Below are positions 16,899 through 24,537 of a DNA stretch of 53,541 nt, piece after piece. The notes beneath the pieces were generated by a model. That model was not told where the DNA came from. It ran no database searches and saw only the letters and a program-made list of their open reading frames with translations. Each line of letters opens with the position of its first letter. Within the stretch, counting starts at the first letter, position 1. The stretch lies in NCBI GenBank assembly GCA_009692745.1, contig SHYO01000005.1, forward strand, positions 1 to 53,541, read 5' to 3'. The DNA comes from Chloroflexota bacterium (GTDB taxonomy: Bacteria > Chloroflexota > Anaerolineae > Epilineales > SHYO01). A program made the translations under genes and the position numbers.

Positions 16899-17773
16899 TC
16901 TAATCCTTTCCCAATGACAAACAACAGCGCCATAGCCAGGAACCAGAAGACCACATCGCCTAGAGCATGGTAATAGCGCATAGCCACATCCGCATTTTGC
17001 CAATACGCGATGGTCAACAGTGAACCCAGCCGAAAAACATTGGCAGTAACGGTTACCAGGGGAATAACTGCAATCAATAATAAGCGGCGCGGCCAGGAGC
17101 GGAGATTCAACATGTAGACGTAAAGCAGCCCCAGGGCGGTCAGCGTGACGGTGGAGTAGAGGCCACTACATTGCACCCCCACCACAAAAGAGGCAGACGG
17201 CAGGCTTACTTCGGCCCCCTGGTAACTCGCCGGCACGCCGCCCAATTTCAGCAACACGGTGGTAGCCGCCGTACTCAGGCGCTGGAAATAGAAGCCGATG
17301 TCGTCCATAAAGGGCAAAGGGATGGCAAAAGCCAGGTAAGCCAGGGGGAAAGCCACTAGCCGCATCCCCTCCCGCCCCAACCACCAGCGCCCAATCCCTG
17401 CCAGCACCAGTAAGAGCGCCAAAGCTCCCAGGAAATCGGATTCAGTGGCAGTTCCCAGCAGTCGTAACCCCAACCCGGTCGCCACCAGGATGAATCCCCA
17501 GGGCAGCGTCACCGGCAGGCCAGCAGGCCGCACCGGCAAAGAAGAGCGCTGGGAATTTCGTCTCAGTAGGCTGCCCAGATGGGGCCAGACCAACGCCACC
17601 AGCACGAGTGAGACCAGCGGCACCAGGGGGCCATGCCCATAATAGGGATTATCACCCCATTCTCGTACCAACCAGGTAATAGGACCGGCAAATACCAGTG
17701 CGATGAGCAGCACCACCCAGCCTCCCTCCAGCCAGGTCCGCACCGGCAGCCGCTTCCCTGTGATCGACCACAT
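16871..17773 (-). CDS. Exosortase (PEP-CTERM-type transpeptidase)
   Basis: A 300-residue polytopic membrane cysteine protease/transpeptidase. The catalytic residues are visible in order: Cys in VVGVQCSGLYS, Arg in TANVFRLGSLL and His in RYYHALGDVVFWF, each in or beside a membrane helix as in exosortases. The family's N-terminal YGHGPLVPLVSL motif is also present. Exosortases cleave C-terminal PEP-CTERM tails of exported proteins and are found with EPS genes. The ATG at 17773 was chosen because GGGAG lies 7 nt upstream; the longer frame would be encoded through the palindrome at 17801-17836. The neighbouring DUF4331 protein carries a PEP-CTERM-like tail and is the probable substrate. Confidence 0.9.
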   Translation of the reverse strand: MWSITGKRLPVRTWLEGGWVVLLIALVFAGPITWLVREWGDNPYYGHGPLVPLVSLVLVALVWPHLGSLLRRNSQRSSLPVRPAGLPVTLPWGFILVATGLGLRLLGTATESDFLGALALLLVLAGIGRWWLGREGMRLVAFPLAYLAFAIPLPFMDDIGFYFQRLSTAATTVLLKLGGVPASYQGAEVSLPSASFVVGVQCSGLYSTVTLTALGLLYVYMLNLRSWPRRLLLIAVIPLVTVTANVFRLGSLLTIAYWQNADVAMRYYHALGDVVFWFLAMALLFVIGKGLEWTQPRGGS

Positions 17774-17800
17774 AGCTATCTCCCAGTCTAAAGGTAAATC

Positions 17801-17836
17801 CAGACCTGTCAGGGGTTGCATATCCTGACAGGTCTG
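17801..17836. repeat. Palindrome in exosortase leader
   Basis: CAGACCTGTCAGG (17801-17813) and CCTGACAGGTCTG (17824-17836) are perfect 13-bp complements around a 10-nt loop. It lies between the DUF4331 gene and the exosortase start on the same strand and would fold in their transcript, possibly limiting read-through. Confidence 0.85.
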
Positions 17837-17865
17837 AAGCGTATAGATCATATCCCGCAGTACTA

Positions 17866-19461
17866 CTATGCTACAACTTCGTCCTCTGCTACAGCTTCAT
17901 CTTCGCGCTTGCGGGCACGACCCGAGCGCAGACGCGCTAGAGCGTAGCCGCCCAGACCGGCTAGACCACTGCCGAACATCAACAGCGGCGTCAGCTCAGG
18001 CACTACCGGAGGCGAAGAACTGCCGATCAGACTATGCAGACTATCATAGCCACCCCAGGATGGCGCCATGTAGGGGAAATTTGCCAGACAGGGCTTATCG
18101 TTCTGGTTGACGCCATCACCTAGCACGTTATTAGGCGAGTGATTAAACGAAGGCGTCAGGACATACCCTCCCGCTACGGCCCGGAGGGCGATATCCACCA
18201 CATCATCCTCCAGGCGGCGCCCGTTGGGATATCCTGCCACGTCGTTGCCCAAGACCCCCAAGGGATTGCCGGCGCAGACACCCGCCGTGGGCGTGATCGC
18301 CGTGTTCAACCGCAACTGCTCAGAAGGGGTGACGGTCGAACTGAGTTGCTGGTTGAGGCCGGGGATACCGGTCAAGAAAACAGTCACCAGGTCATTGCGC
18401 GGTGGCGGTGGCACAGTGACACCGGGATACAGTACCTGGATCAGCGAACCCAATTCCGGGGTCAAAACCCGATCCAGGGCCGCAGCATCGGCCGTCGGAG
18501 GAATGGCGTTGAAAATATCCTTGCGGGCCAGATCAATGACAACTTCGTTCACCAGCGGGTTGCCCAGTCGCGAAACCTGTACCCACCCTCCGGCTCCGGT
18601 CTCGGTACCCGCGCCGCGAACCGTCTGAGCGCGCCTCTCGGCCGTCGTCCACACACCAACAACGCAATTCTTATCGGCCGGATTGCCCGAGCAGCTCGGG
18701 ACCAGGTGGCTGCGCGGTACCTGGATAGCCGTGGTGTGGATGTTGAAGCCATGCACATTATCCTGCCCGGGAGCATTATGCAAGGGGATCAGATGGGCGC
18801 TATTGAAGGGGCGTAACCCCCCAAGATCGAAAATCGCGCCCACATCCACAAAGAAGGGATCGTCCCGCTGGCCTGTAAACTCCCTGATGCCAAAAGTCAG
18901 GGTACGGATAGCCTGAGCTGACAGCACCGGGTAGTTTGGCGTGGACCGGGGCCCGATGTTATCAGGCGGCATCAACAGGTCTGCACCCAGGACAGTAGTC
19001 GGGCCGCCGTTGATATACTCCGTCACCGTGTAGTACTGGCGGTAATTGTAGGTGGTGTCAGTAATATTGTTGATCGGTCCGGTATTATAAAGGAAAGTTG
19101 CGGGATTCTGGATCTCCGTATGGAAAACCCACTCGTAGGTGACATCTTCGACCGCGTCGCCATCGCGATCAACCTTAATCAGGTAGCGGGCGTTGTCATC
19201 AAAGTGGTAGAAATTGGGGCCGCCGGCGGGTTCTTCAAAGGGGATCCAGTTAGAAATCAGGGTAATCATAGAGGCGTCATCCGGGCTGCGGAAAGCATAG
19301 AGGTCAGTGTTGTCCACCGCCGGATCCTTCGAGATCAAGGGCGCCTCACGGTGGCTGGAAGCGCCTACCAGCGGCACAGTCCACAAGAGTACCCCGACAA
19401 AAATCAAAGCCAAGGAAACTGCTAATACAAGCCGGGACGGAATTCGACCGAGCCTGCTCAT
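17866..19461 (-). CDS. DUF4331 secreted protein with PEP-CTERM-like sorting tail
   Basis: A 531-residue exported protein. A signal peptide (~1-34, ending near GAS) precedes SSHREAPLISKDPAVDNTDL, the hallmark opening of DUF4331, and the domain fills most of the protein. The last ~45 residues read VPELTPLLMFGSGLAGLGGY, then a hydrophobic stretch and a basic cluster RLRSGRARKR, closely matching PEP-CTERM signals (VPEP...LLLxGSGLAGL...RRR). An acidic extension EDEAVAEDEVVA follows the basic cluster, which is unusual. DUF4331 function is unknown. AAGGAG lies 8 nt before the ATG. With exosortase and EpsI directly downstream, surface sorting by this system is a strong inference. Confidence 0.88.
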   Translation of the reverse strand: MSRLGRIPSRLVLAVSLALIFVGVLLWTVPLVGASSHREAPLISKDPAVDNTDLYAFRSPDDASMITLISNWIPFEEPAGGPNFYHFDDNARYLIKVDRDGDAVEDVTYEWVFHTEIQNPATFLYNTGPINNITDTTYNYRQYYTVTEYINGGPTTVLGADLLMPPDNIGPRSTPNYPVLSAQAIRTLTFGIREFTGQRDDPFFVDVGAIFDLGGLRPFNSAHLIPLHNAPGQDNVHGFNIHTTAIQVPRSHLVPSCSGNPADKNCVVGVWTTAERRAQTVRGAGTETGAGGWVQVSRLGNPLVNEVVIDLARKDIFNAIPPTADAAALDRVLTPELGSLIQVLYPGVTVPPPPRNDLVTVFLTGIPGLNQQLSSTVTPSEQLRLNTAITPTAGVCAGNPLGVLGNDVAGYPNGRRLEDDVVDIALRAVAGGYVLTPSFNHSPNNVLGDGVNQNDKPCLANFPYMAPSWGGYDSLHSLIGSSSPPVVPELTPLLMFGSGLAGLGGYALARLRSGRARKREDEAVAEDEVVA

Positions 19462-19583
19462 AGAATTAACTCCTTTCGTACAAGGGGGGGAAAACGAACG
19501 AATGGTTAATGTGGGCGTTGGAACGGTTCAATAGTTTTAGACGATAGTCAACCTCCCCGGCACCTATGCCGCAAATAAGAGAT

Positions 19584-19617
19584 CCGCCTACGTGATGGAA
19601 ATACATCCAGCAGGCGG
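19584..19617 (-). terminator. Probable terminator of the TPR gene
   Basis: On the minus strand CCGCCT...AGGCGG brackets GGATG...CATC to give a long imperfect stem, followed by a T-rich stretch (TCTCTTATTT). It lies just after the TPR gene and before the DUF4331 gene. Confidence 0.5.
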
Positions 19618-19640
19618 GCGGAGATTCCGGAATGTATATG

Positions 19641-20966
19641 TCAGCGGCTGGCCATGGTTAACTTGGTAAGGGTATCACGGGCCTCACCGGCATATAGCAA
19701 GGAAAAATTAGGATTGGTAGTAACCGTTCGCTTCAGGTAGCTTTGGGCCTGGTCATAGTTACCCAGGCGATAGGCAATCATACCGGCGTGAAACCACATC
19801 AGAGCATCATGGGTACCCAACTTCAGCGCCTGGTTCATAGCTTCCTGAGCCCCGGTATAATCGCCCGTCTGGTAGAGGGTCCAGGCCAAAAGATCTGCCG
19901 CCTTGATACCGGGCCGGCGCTCCATCTGCTCTTGCGCCCGCGAGAGCGCCTGGTCCGAATCGAGACCGTGGTCGACGTCGAAAAGCGCCATTTCCAGGTC
20001 CATATCTACCTGGTTGGCTTGAAAAAGCTGTTTCACAGCCTGCAATAAAGCATACTGTTGGGCCGCTGCTTCAGACTCCCCGGCTACCCGGTAGACGTCG
20101 CCCAAGGCAATAATAAAATCAGGGAGCGGCACCGTGTTCACCGCCCGCGTATATAGGCTGATAGCCTCCGGGTAATGGCCCTGAGCGGCGCGAATGCGAG
20201 CCAGGCCGGCCACGGCATAGACGTAGCCGGGGTAATCTACCAGTGCCTGGCGATAAAGAACCTCTGCCGCCGGTAAATTGTTGGTGTAGTTGAAATAAAG
20301 ATTACCCAGTTGGACGCGGCACCAGGCAGTATTCTCGGCGCGCGAGGCGCCGGTTTCCACCGCAAGGCGCATGGCTGCGATAGCGCCATCGGTATCACCC
20401 AGAAGCTCGCGGGCATAGGAGATGCGGGAATAGGAGCTCAAGTCGGGACGCAAGTTTACCATTTTCTCAAAAGTATCAAATGCCTGTTGGTACTCGCCCA
20501 GTTCGATATGCGCGTCTCCGATGATGCCGTAGATTGAAGTGCGGTAAGGATTGATGACGCGGGCCTTTTCGGCCCAGGTCAGCGCCTCGCGGAATTGGTG
20601 GCGTGATAGGGCCAGCCCTCCCAGGGAGATCATGGCTTCAAAGTCATCGGGAGTCAGGTCCAATCCCTTCATGAGCACGGCCTCGGCTTTTGAATAGTAA
20701 GCCGGATCGCCAGTCTCACGCGCCTTTTGCAAGTAGACTGCGCCCAGTTGACCATACGCAAGACCATCCGTGGGAACCTGGCGCAGGTGCGCCTGAAGAG
20801 CATCGATATTCCGATCTACCGAAGAAGCCCCTGGAGGGATATGGGGGGATAATAGATCTTCGCCCGGATCATTCCGATGGGACCACCGGGTATAGAAGGC
20901 GCCCCCCAAGAGGAGCAAAGCAATGTAACCTGCAATTGCCAGTTTCTGCCAGCGCGCAATGCGCAT
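19641..20966 (-). CDS. Membrane-anchored TPR protein
   Basis: A 441-residue protein with one N-terminal membrane helix (~7-24) and then about nine to ten tetratricopeptide units, for example ALTWAEKARVINPYRTSIYG, AFDTFEKMVNLRPD, AISLYTRAVNTVPLPDF and AQSYLKRTVTTNPNFSLLY. Such proteins are scaffolds; TPR proteins are often next to exosortase genes, and here it is upstream of the DUF4331-exosortase set on the same strand, which hints at a role in assembling the surface complex. GGGAGAG precedes the ATG at 20966; the longer frame upstream lacks support and would span the promoter. Specific partner unknown. Confidence 0.82.
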   Translation of the reverse strand: MRIARWQKLAIAGYIALLLLGGAFYTRWSHRNDPGEDLLSPHIPPGASSVDRNIDALQAHLRQVPTDGLAYGQLGAVYLQKARETGDPAYYSKAEAVLMKGLDLTPDDFEAMISLGGLALSRHQFREALTWAEKARVINPYRTSIYGIIGDAHIELGEYQQAFDTFEKMVNLRPDLSSYSRISYARELLGDTDGAIAAMRLAVETGASRAENTAWCRVQLGNLYFNYTNNLPAAEVLYRQALVDYPGYVYAVAGLARIRAAQGHYPEAISLYTRAVNTVPLPDFIIALGDVYRVAGESEAAAQQYALLQAVKQLFQANQVDMDLEMALFDVDHGLDSDQALSRAQEQMERRPGIKAADLLAWTLYQTGDYTGAQEAMNQALKLGTHDALMWFHAGMIAYRLGNYDQAQSYLKRTVTTNPNFSLLYAGEARDTLTKLTMASR

Positions 20967-21002
20967 AGATCTCTCCCTACTCAAAACAATTCGAACTCCA
21001 AT

Positions 21003-21031
21003 ATCATAACCGAAGCAAATGCTCACTTTAA
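21003..21031 (-). promoter_or_regulatory. Candidate promoter of the TPR gene
   Basis: On the minus strand TTAAAG (21026-21031), a 17-bp spacer and TATGAT (21003-21008), about 36 nt upstream of the ATG. Confidence 0.5.
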
Positions 21032-21099
21032 AGATCAAAAAGTGCTCATACTTAACAGATTTCAATAGCACTGCCGAGCAGATAGGGATTTCTAGAATT

Positions 21100-21128
21100 T
21101 TGACACATTGTTAAATCTATGTTAACAT
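21100..21128 (+). promoter_or_regulatory. Promoter of the cold-shock gene
   Basis: TTGACA (21100-21105), 17-bp spacer, TAACAT (21123-21128). A leader of about 45 nt with AAAGGAGGT just before the ATG follows. Confidence 0.65.
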
Positions 21129-21178
21129 GCGCTCGCTAGCACCCGACGGGGGTCTCGGGGGATAAAGGAGGTAGCAAT

Positions 21179-21412
21179 ATGGCCGGAGAACGCGTAAAAG
21201 GTAAAGTCAAGTGGTTCAATCCAGTCAAAGGGTATGGCTTTATTTGTCCTGATGGCAGCAATACTGACGTATTCGTACACTTCTCTGCAATCGAAATGGC
21301 GGGGTATAAAACTCTCGATGAGGGAACACCCGTAGAGTTTTCCATCGAGGAAACCCCTAAAGGATTACAAGCCACTAATGTCGTAAAAGTAAGTGTAGAG
21401 GGTTCTATTTAA
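21179..21412 (+). CDS. Cold-shock-domain protein
   Basis: A 77-residue CspA-type protein made of a single cold-shock domain. The RNP1 motif [10 protein letters not shown] (residues ~18-27) and RNP2 DVFVHFSAI (~32-40) that bind single-stranded RNA and DNA are intact, and WFN is present near residue 12. It acts as a cytosolic RNA chaperone. A very good ribosome site (AAAGGAGGT) and a consensus -35 suggest strong expression. The gene is monocistronic: a hairpin follows 40 nt after the stop. The next gene is a small heat-shock protein with its own promoter, so the two stress genes are adjacent but separately controlled. Confidence 0.95.
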   Translation: MAGERVKGKVKWFNPVKGYGFICPDGSNTDVFVHFSAIEMAGYKTLDEGTPVEFSIEETPKGLQATNVVKVSVEGSI

Positions 21413-21452
21413 TCCTGGTAATCCAGTATATCTTCGTCAGTCGGGTACTAGA

Positions 21453-21481
21453 ACGGCCACTTCGGTAAAGAAAGTGGCCGT
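21453..21481 (+). terminator. Terminator-like hairpin after the cold-shock gene
   Basis: ACGGCCACTT (21453-21462) pairs fully with AAGTGGCCGT (21472-21481), with a 9-nt loop, followed by CTCTTTG. The T-run is weak. Confidence 0.55.
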
Positions 21482-21532
21482 CTCTTTGAGCGCCAGAAGT
21501 CTCTACGTGGACTAAATCTGTGCTGGGAGAAT

Positions 21533-21570
21533 AAGCGTCTCGCTCGGCCACGGATGCGAGTGAGACGCTT
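21533..21570. repeat. Long hairpin in csp-hsp20 intergenic region
   Basis: AAGCGTCTCGCTCG (21533-21546) pairs with CGAGTGAGACGCTT (21557-21570) except for one G-T position. It lies upstream of the hsp20 promoter; function unknown. Confidence 0.6.
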
Positions 21571-21620
21571 GCGCTTGCAGGAGAACCGCGCAGATACGAT
21601 TGCCCGATTGCCCTGGTATC

Positions 21621-21649
21621 TTGACGAGGGGTGGATCATAAGGTATACT
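21621..21649 (+). promoter_or_regulatory. Promoter of the Hsp20 gene
   Basis: TTGACG (21621-21626), 17-bp spacer, TATACT (21644-21649). It lies upstream of the ATG at 21682 and rules out the longer frame that starts at 21631. No CIRCE-type inverted repeat was seen. Confidence 0.75.
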
Positions 21650-21681
21650 TTAACTCTCACAATGGAAGCAGGAGAAAGACG

Positions 21682-22050
21682 ATGGTGCGATTTAAACTGA
21701 GTCAGGATACCGAATGGGTTCCTCCGATGGATGTCTGCGAAACAGAAGAGGCTTTCCTTATTCAGCTTGAAGTACCCGGAATCCCTCTTAAACAGCTAGC
21801 CATAAGCCTGGAAAACGATGTCTTGGTGGTAGAAGGACTGAAACAGCCAATATCCGAGCCAGGCCGCACCTGTATTCACCGCCTGGAACGAGGGTATGGC
21901 GCTTTCCGCCGGTCGCTGCAACTGCCATACCAGGTAGATCCGGCTGAAATTACCGCTTCTTGCCGGGATGGTGTGCTCTATATTAACTTGGGCAAACGCA
22001 AATACACTTCACCCGTCCATGTGCCGGTGAGAGTTAGCGTGAAGGACTAA
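21682..22050 (+). CDS. Small heat-shock protein, Hsp20/alpha-crystallin family
   Basis: A 122-residue protein with an alpha-crystallin domain: PPMDVCETEEAFLIQLEVPGI begins the fold, VLVVEGLK follows, and ERGYGAFRRSLQLPYQVDPAEITASCRDGVLYINL is the typical later half with the GVLYI.L motif. The C-terminal IxI-type oligomerisation motif is present only loosely as VPVRV. It should be a cytosolic ATP-independent holdase. The start at 21682 is fixed by AGGAGAAAG 4-12 nt upstream and by the promoter position. It is followed after 8 nt by a thioredoxin-like gene, probably in the same transcript. Confidence 0.9.
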   Translation: MVRFKLSQDTEWVPPMDVCETEEAFLIQLEVPGIPLKQLAISLENDVLVVEGLKQPISEPGRTCIHRLERGYGAFRRSLQLPYQVDPAEITASCRDGVLYINLGKRKYTSPVHVPVRVSVKD

Positions 22051-22058
22051 GCGCGCGT

Positions 22059-22412
22059 GTGGCTATAGTCATCACAGTTTTTGGGCATCCTGCAGAAGAA
22101 GTTTGCCTGATAAGCGGGTGCGGCGCCAAAGTTAAATCCCAGGACACAGCCAGAGAAACCGCTACCACGCTGCAAAACTTATTCGGCGGTCGGGTCGTGG
22201 TCCGATATATTGATGTCACTGAACCGGCCCTGCGCCCTACTTTGCAATACCTGCTAGACGAAGCACGGCAACGCAAATTACCCTGGCCCTTAGTAGCTAT
22301 TGACAGTGAGATCGTACTGGCAGGAGTAGCCACGCCGGATGCTATCTTGCGGAAGTTAAATAGCCACCTGGCAGAGACAGCCGGAGCCACAAAAGCCGGG
22401 CCAGGTGATTGA
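22059..22412 (+). CDS. Thioredoxin-like small protein (DUF1462/YuzD-like)
   Basis: A 117-residue protein that looks like a minimal thioredoxin fold: a beta start IVITVFG, cysteines at ~16 and 21 (VCLISGCG), a helix TARETATTLQNLFG, then VVVRYIDVTEP and PWPLVAIDSEIVLAG, where the Pro before a beta strand fits the cis-Pro loop. The order resembles the YuzD/DUF1462 family, but the usual CxxC is replaced by CxxxxC, so a redox role is uncertain. The GTG start gives an 8-nt gap after hsp20, suggesting co-transcription with it. Confidence 0.5.
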   Translation: MAIVITVFGHPAEEVCLISGCGAKVKSQDTARETATTLQNLFGGRVVVRYIDVTEPALRPTLQYLLDEARQRKLPWPLVAIDSEIVLAGVATPDAILRKLNSHLAETAGATKAGPGD

Positions 22413-22488
22413 AAAAGACCGAAGGGGCAAGCAACATCTTATTGACCCTGACGACGACAATTCCGCTCTAAGATCGTCAAGGCTGCTT

Positions 22489-22517
22489 TTGAAAAATTAA
22501 GCAGATCGTGCTATAAT
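22489..22517 (+). promoter_or_regulatory. Promoter of the L25 gene
   Basis: TTGAAA (22489-22494), 17-bp spacer, TATAAT (22512-22517), 48 nt before the ATG. One of the best sigma-70 matches in the window. Confidence 0.85.
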
Positions 22518-22565
22518 CTCCACTCGAGAAGGATATATATAGGAAAGTCGAGGAAGAAACCACTT

Positions 22566-23231
22566 ATGGAACAAATTGCCCTCAAGGCCGAGCAACGGAC
22601 TGCCAGAGGTAAAAAGGTACGCGCGCTACGGCGCCAGGGCCTTATCCCTGCTATTGTATACGGGCACTCAACTCAGCCCATTGCCATACAAGCCGAGGAA
22701 CGCCATCTGGGTCGTGTCCTGGTGAGCGCCGGTATGAACCAGTTGATAAATCTTACTTTGGATAACGGCGATACCCACGTTCTCCTTGTGCGAGACGTGC
22801 AACGCGCTCCTATGACGCATCGCGCCATGCATGTTGATTTCCAGGTGGTGGTCATGACAGAAGTTATCACTACTGAAATCCCCCTGAAATTCATAGGCAC
22901 CTCTCCCATCATCAAGAGCGATGATGGCCAACTTTATATTGGTCTCAACAGCATCGAAATTGAATGTCTGCCGGCTTACCTGGTACCGGAGATTGAGGTG
23001 GACGTAAGCGGGCTTACGGAAATCGATGCCACGATCCATGTGAGAGACCTGGTACTTCCGCCGGGTATGACAGCCATTACCGACGGTGATGAGATCGTTG
23101 CGCGCATTTTGCATAGCTTCGAAGCCAGCGCCGAAGATGAAGAGGGCGCTGCCAGCTCTAGTGAGCCAGAAGTCATCACTGAGGCTAAAGCTCAAGAACG
23201 GCGTGCTGCCAAGAGTGACGACGGATCCTAA
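22566..23231 (+). CDS. rplY: Ribosomal protein bL25, Ctc (TL5) type
   Basis: A 221-residue long-form bL25. Residues 1-~95 are the 5S-rRNA-binding L25 domain (RTARGKKVRALRRQGLIPAIVYG) and ~100-185 the C-terminal TL5/Ctc domain (VPLKFIG-like IPLKFIGTSPI, IEIECLPAYLVPEIEVDVSGL). The tail after 190 is acidic then basic and of low complexity, as often seen in this family. It binds 5S rRNA in the large subunit; Ctc forms are also stress-linked in Bacillus. It has its own promoter and a strong terminator, so it is a single-gene unit between the stress genes and the mre cluster. Confidence 0.95.
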   Translation: MEQIALKAEQRTARGKKVRALRRQGLIPAIVYGHSTQPIAIQAEERHLGRVLVSAGMNQLINLTLDNGDTHVLLVRDVQRAPMTHRAMHVDFQVVVMTEVITTEIPLKFIGTSPIIKSDDGQLYIGLNSIEIECLPAYLVPEIEVDVSGLTEIDATIHVRDLVLPPGMTAITDGDEIVARILHSFEASAEDEEGAASSSEPEVITEAKAQERRAAKSDDGS

Positions 23232-23266
23232 GCACCACTGTTCAGCTATCCCTGCATGCGGGAGAA

Positions 23267-23317
23267 ACCGGGCTTGCTCACTTGGTTAATAACATGAGCA
23301 AGCCCGGTCTGTTTTAT
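23267..23317 (+). terminator. Rho-independent terminator after L25
   Basis: ACCGGGCTTGCTCA (23267-23280) pairs perfectly with TGAGCAAGCCCGGT (23295-23308), 14-nt loop, followed by CTGTTTTATT. Confidence 0.92.
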
Positions 23318-23359
23318 TGCACATAAGGGTAATGACTGGAACAGCCTGCAAAAACATGT

Positions 23360-23365
23360 TATAAT
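23360..23365 (+). promoter_or_regulatory. -10 element of the mre-min-rod operon
   Basis: TATAAT at 23360-23365, 82 nt before the mreB ATG. The -35 region (TGGAAC at 23337-23342, 17-bp spacer) is a poor match. Confidence 0.55.
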
Positions 23366-23447
23366 TCACCGTTGCCAGCCGCTACAAACGGCTTGCTTAT
23401 CGATATTAGATCCAGGTGGATCAGAGAACAAGTTTTCAGGAGGCTTA

Positions 23448-24506
23448 ATGTTCAGCCCTCTCAATTGGTTTTTGGGGTTATTTTCGCGGGATATCGGCAT
23501 AGATCTCGGTACGGCCAACACTTTGGTCTCAGTCCGTGGCCAGGGCATCGTTATCAATGAGCCATCTGTAGTAGCGATTGAGAAGAAATCCAAAAGAGTG
23601 TTAGCAATTGGCTCCGAAGCTAAAGCCATGGTGGGACGTACCCCTGCCAGCATTATTGCCATTCGCCCTCTACGGGATGGCGTGATTTCCGATTTCGAAG
23701 TCACCGAACGCATGCTGGATCATTTTATTAAAAAAGTACATGATCGCTCGATTATGCCCGCAAAACCGCGGGTGGTCGTGGGCATTCCCAGTGGATGTAC
23801 GGAAGTGGAAAAGCGGGCTGTTATAGAAGCGGCGATGAACGCCGGCGCCCGGGAAGCCCATGTGGTCGAAGAGCCAATGGCAGCCGCCATTGGAGCAGGC
23901 TTACCCGTCACCGAGTCGATGGGGAGTATGATTGTGGATATCGGGGGCGGTACCACAGAGGTAGCCGTCATTGCTCTGGGAGATATTGTCGTCAAGCGCT
24001 CCATCCGCGTTGCCGGGGATGAGATGGATGAAGAGATTATCCAATATGTGCGCCAAAAATACAACCTGCTCATCGGCGAGCGCATGGCCGAGACTGCCAA
24101 AATCACCATCGGCTCGGCTTATCCCTTGGAGCAGGAAAAGACGATGGTGATTCGTGGGCGCAACCTGATTACCGGTCTTCCGCAGGCGGTAGAAATCAGC
24201 AGTGTGGAAATCCGCGAAGCGCTTTCCGGGCCGGTGTCGATCATTATGGATGCACTGCGTAGCGCCCTGGATGAAACCCCTCCGGAATTGGTAGCCGATC
24301 TCATGGAGAATGGCATTGCCCTGGCGGGAGGGGGAGCCTTGTTGCAGGGCTTGGCGCAGCGCTTAACGGACGAAACCAAGATCAATGTCTACGTAGCGGA
24401 AGACCCTATGTCTTGTGTCGCTCGGGGCGCCGGCAAAATTCTGGAAGAGTTGGATACTTTGCACAAGGTACTCTCCCCGGCCCAACGCGCCGGGTCACCA
24501 CGTTGA
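23448..24506 (+). CDS. mreB: Rod-shape protein MreB
   Basis: A 352-residue bacterial actin. Phosphate-1 loop DIGIDLGTANTLV (~14-26), VVVGIPSGCTEVEKRAV, phosphate-2 MIVDIGGGTTEVAVI (~165-179) and the adenosine motif IALAGGGALLQGL (~290) are all intact. It forms membrane-bound filaments that direct lateral peptidoglycan synthesis together with MreC, MreD, PBP2 and RodA, all encoded downstream. AGGAGG lies just upstream of the ATG. Length is close to the family norm (about 335-350); the N-terminal FSPLNWFLGLF is a likely amphipathic membrane-binding helix. Confidence 0.98.
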   Translation: MFSPLNWFLGLFSRDIGIDLGTANTLVSVRGQGIVINEPSVVAIEKKSKRVLAIGSEAKAMVGRTPASIIAIRPLRDGVISDFEVTERMLDHFIKKVHDRSIMPAKPRVVVGIPSGCTEVEKRAVIEAAMNAGAREAHVVEEPMAAAIGAGLPVTESMGSMIVDIGGGTTEVAVIALGDIVVKRSIRVAGDEMDEEIIQYVRQKYNLLIGERMAETAKITIGSAYPLEQEKTMVIRGRNLITGLPQAVEISSVEIREALSGPVSIIMDALRSALDETPPELVADLMENGIALAGGGALLQGLAQRLTDETKINVYVAEDPMSCVARGAGKILEELDTLHKVLSPAQRAGSPR

Positions 24507-24537
24507 CCGGAGGAGCAGATAGAGGATAGAGGCTGAT

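Noticed and set aside
17774-17851. Longer N-terminus of the exosortase
   Set aside because: It would be encoded through the palindrome at 17801-17836, and the GGGAG site before the ATG at 17773 fits better.
22668-23195. 175-codon antisense frame within the L25 gene
   Set aside because: It is fully inside a clear ribosomal protein gene and shows no recognised motif.
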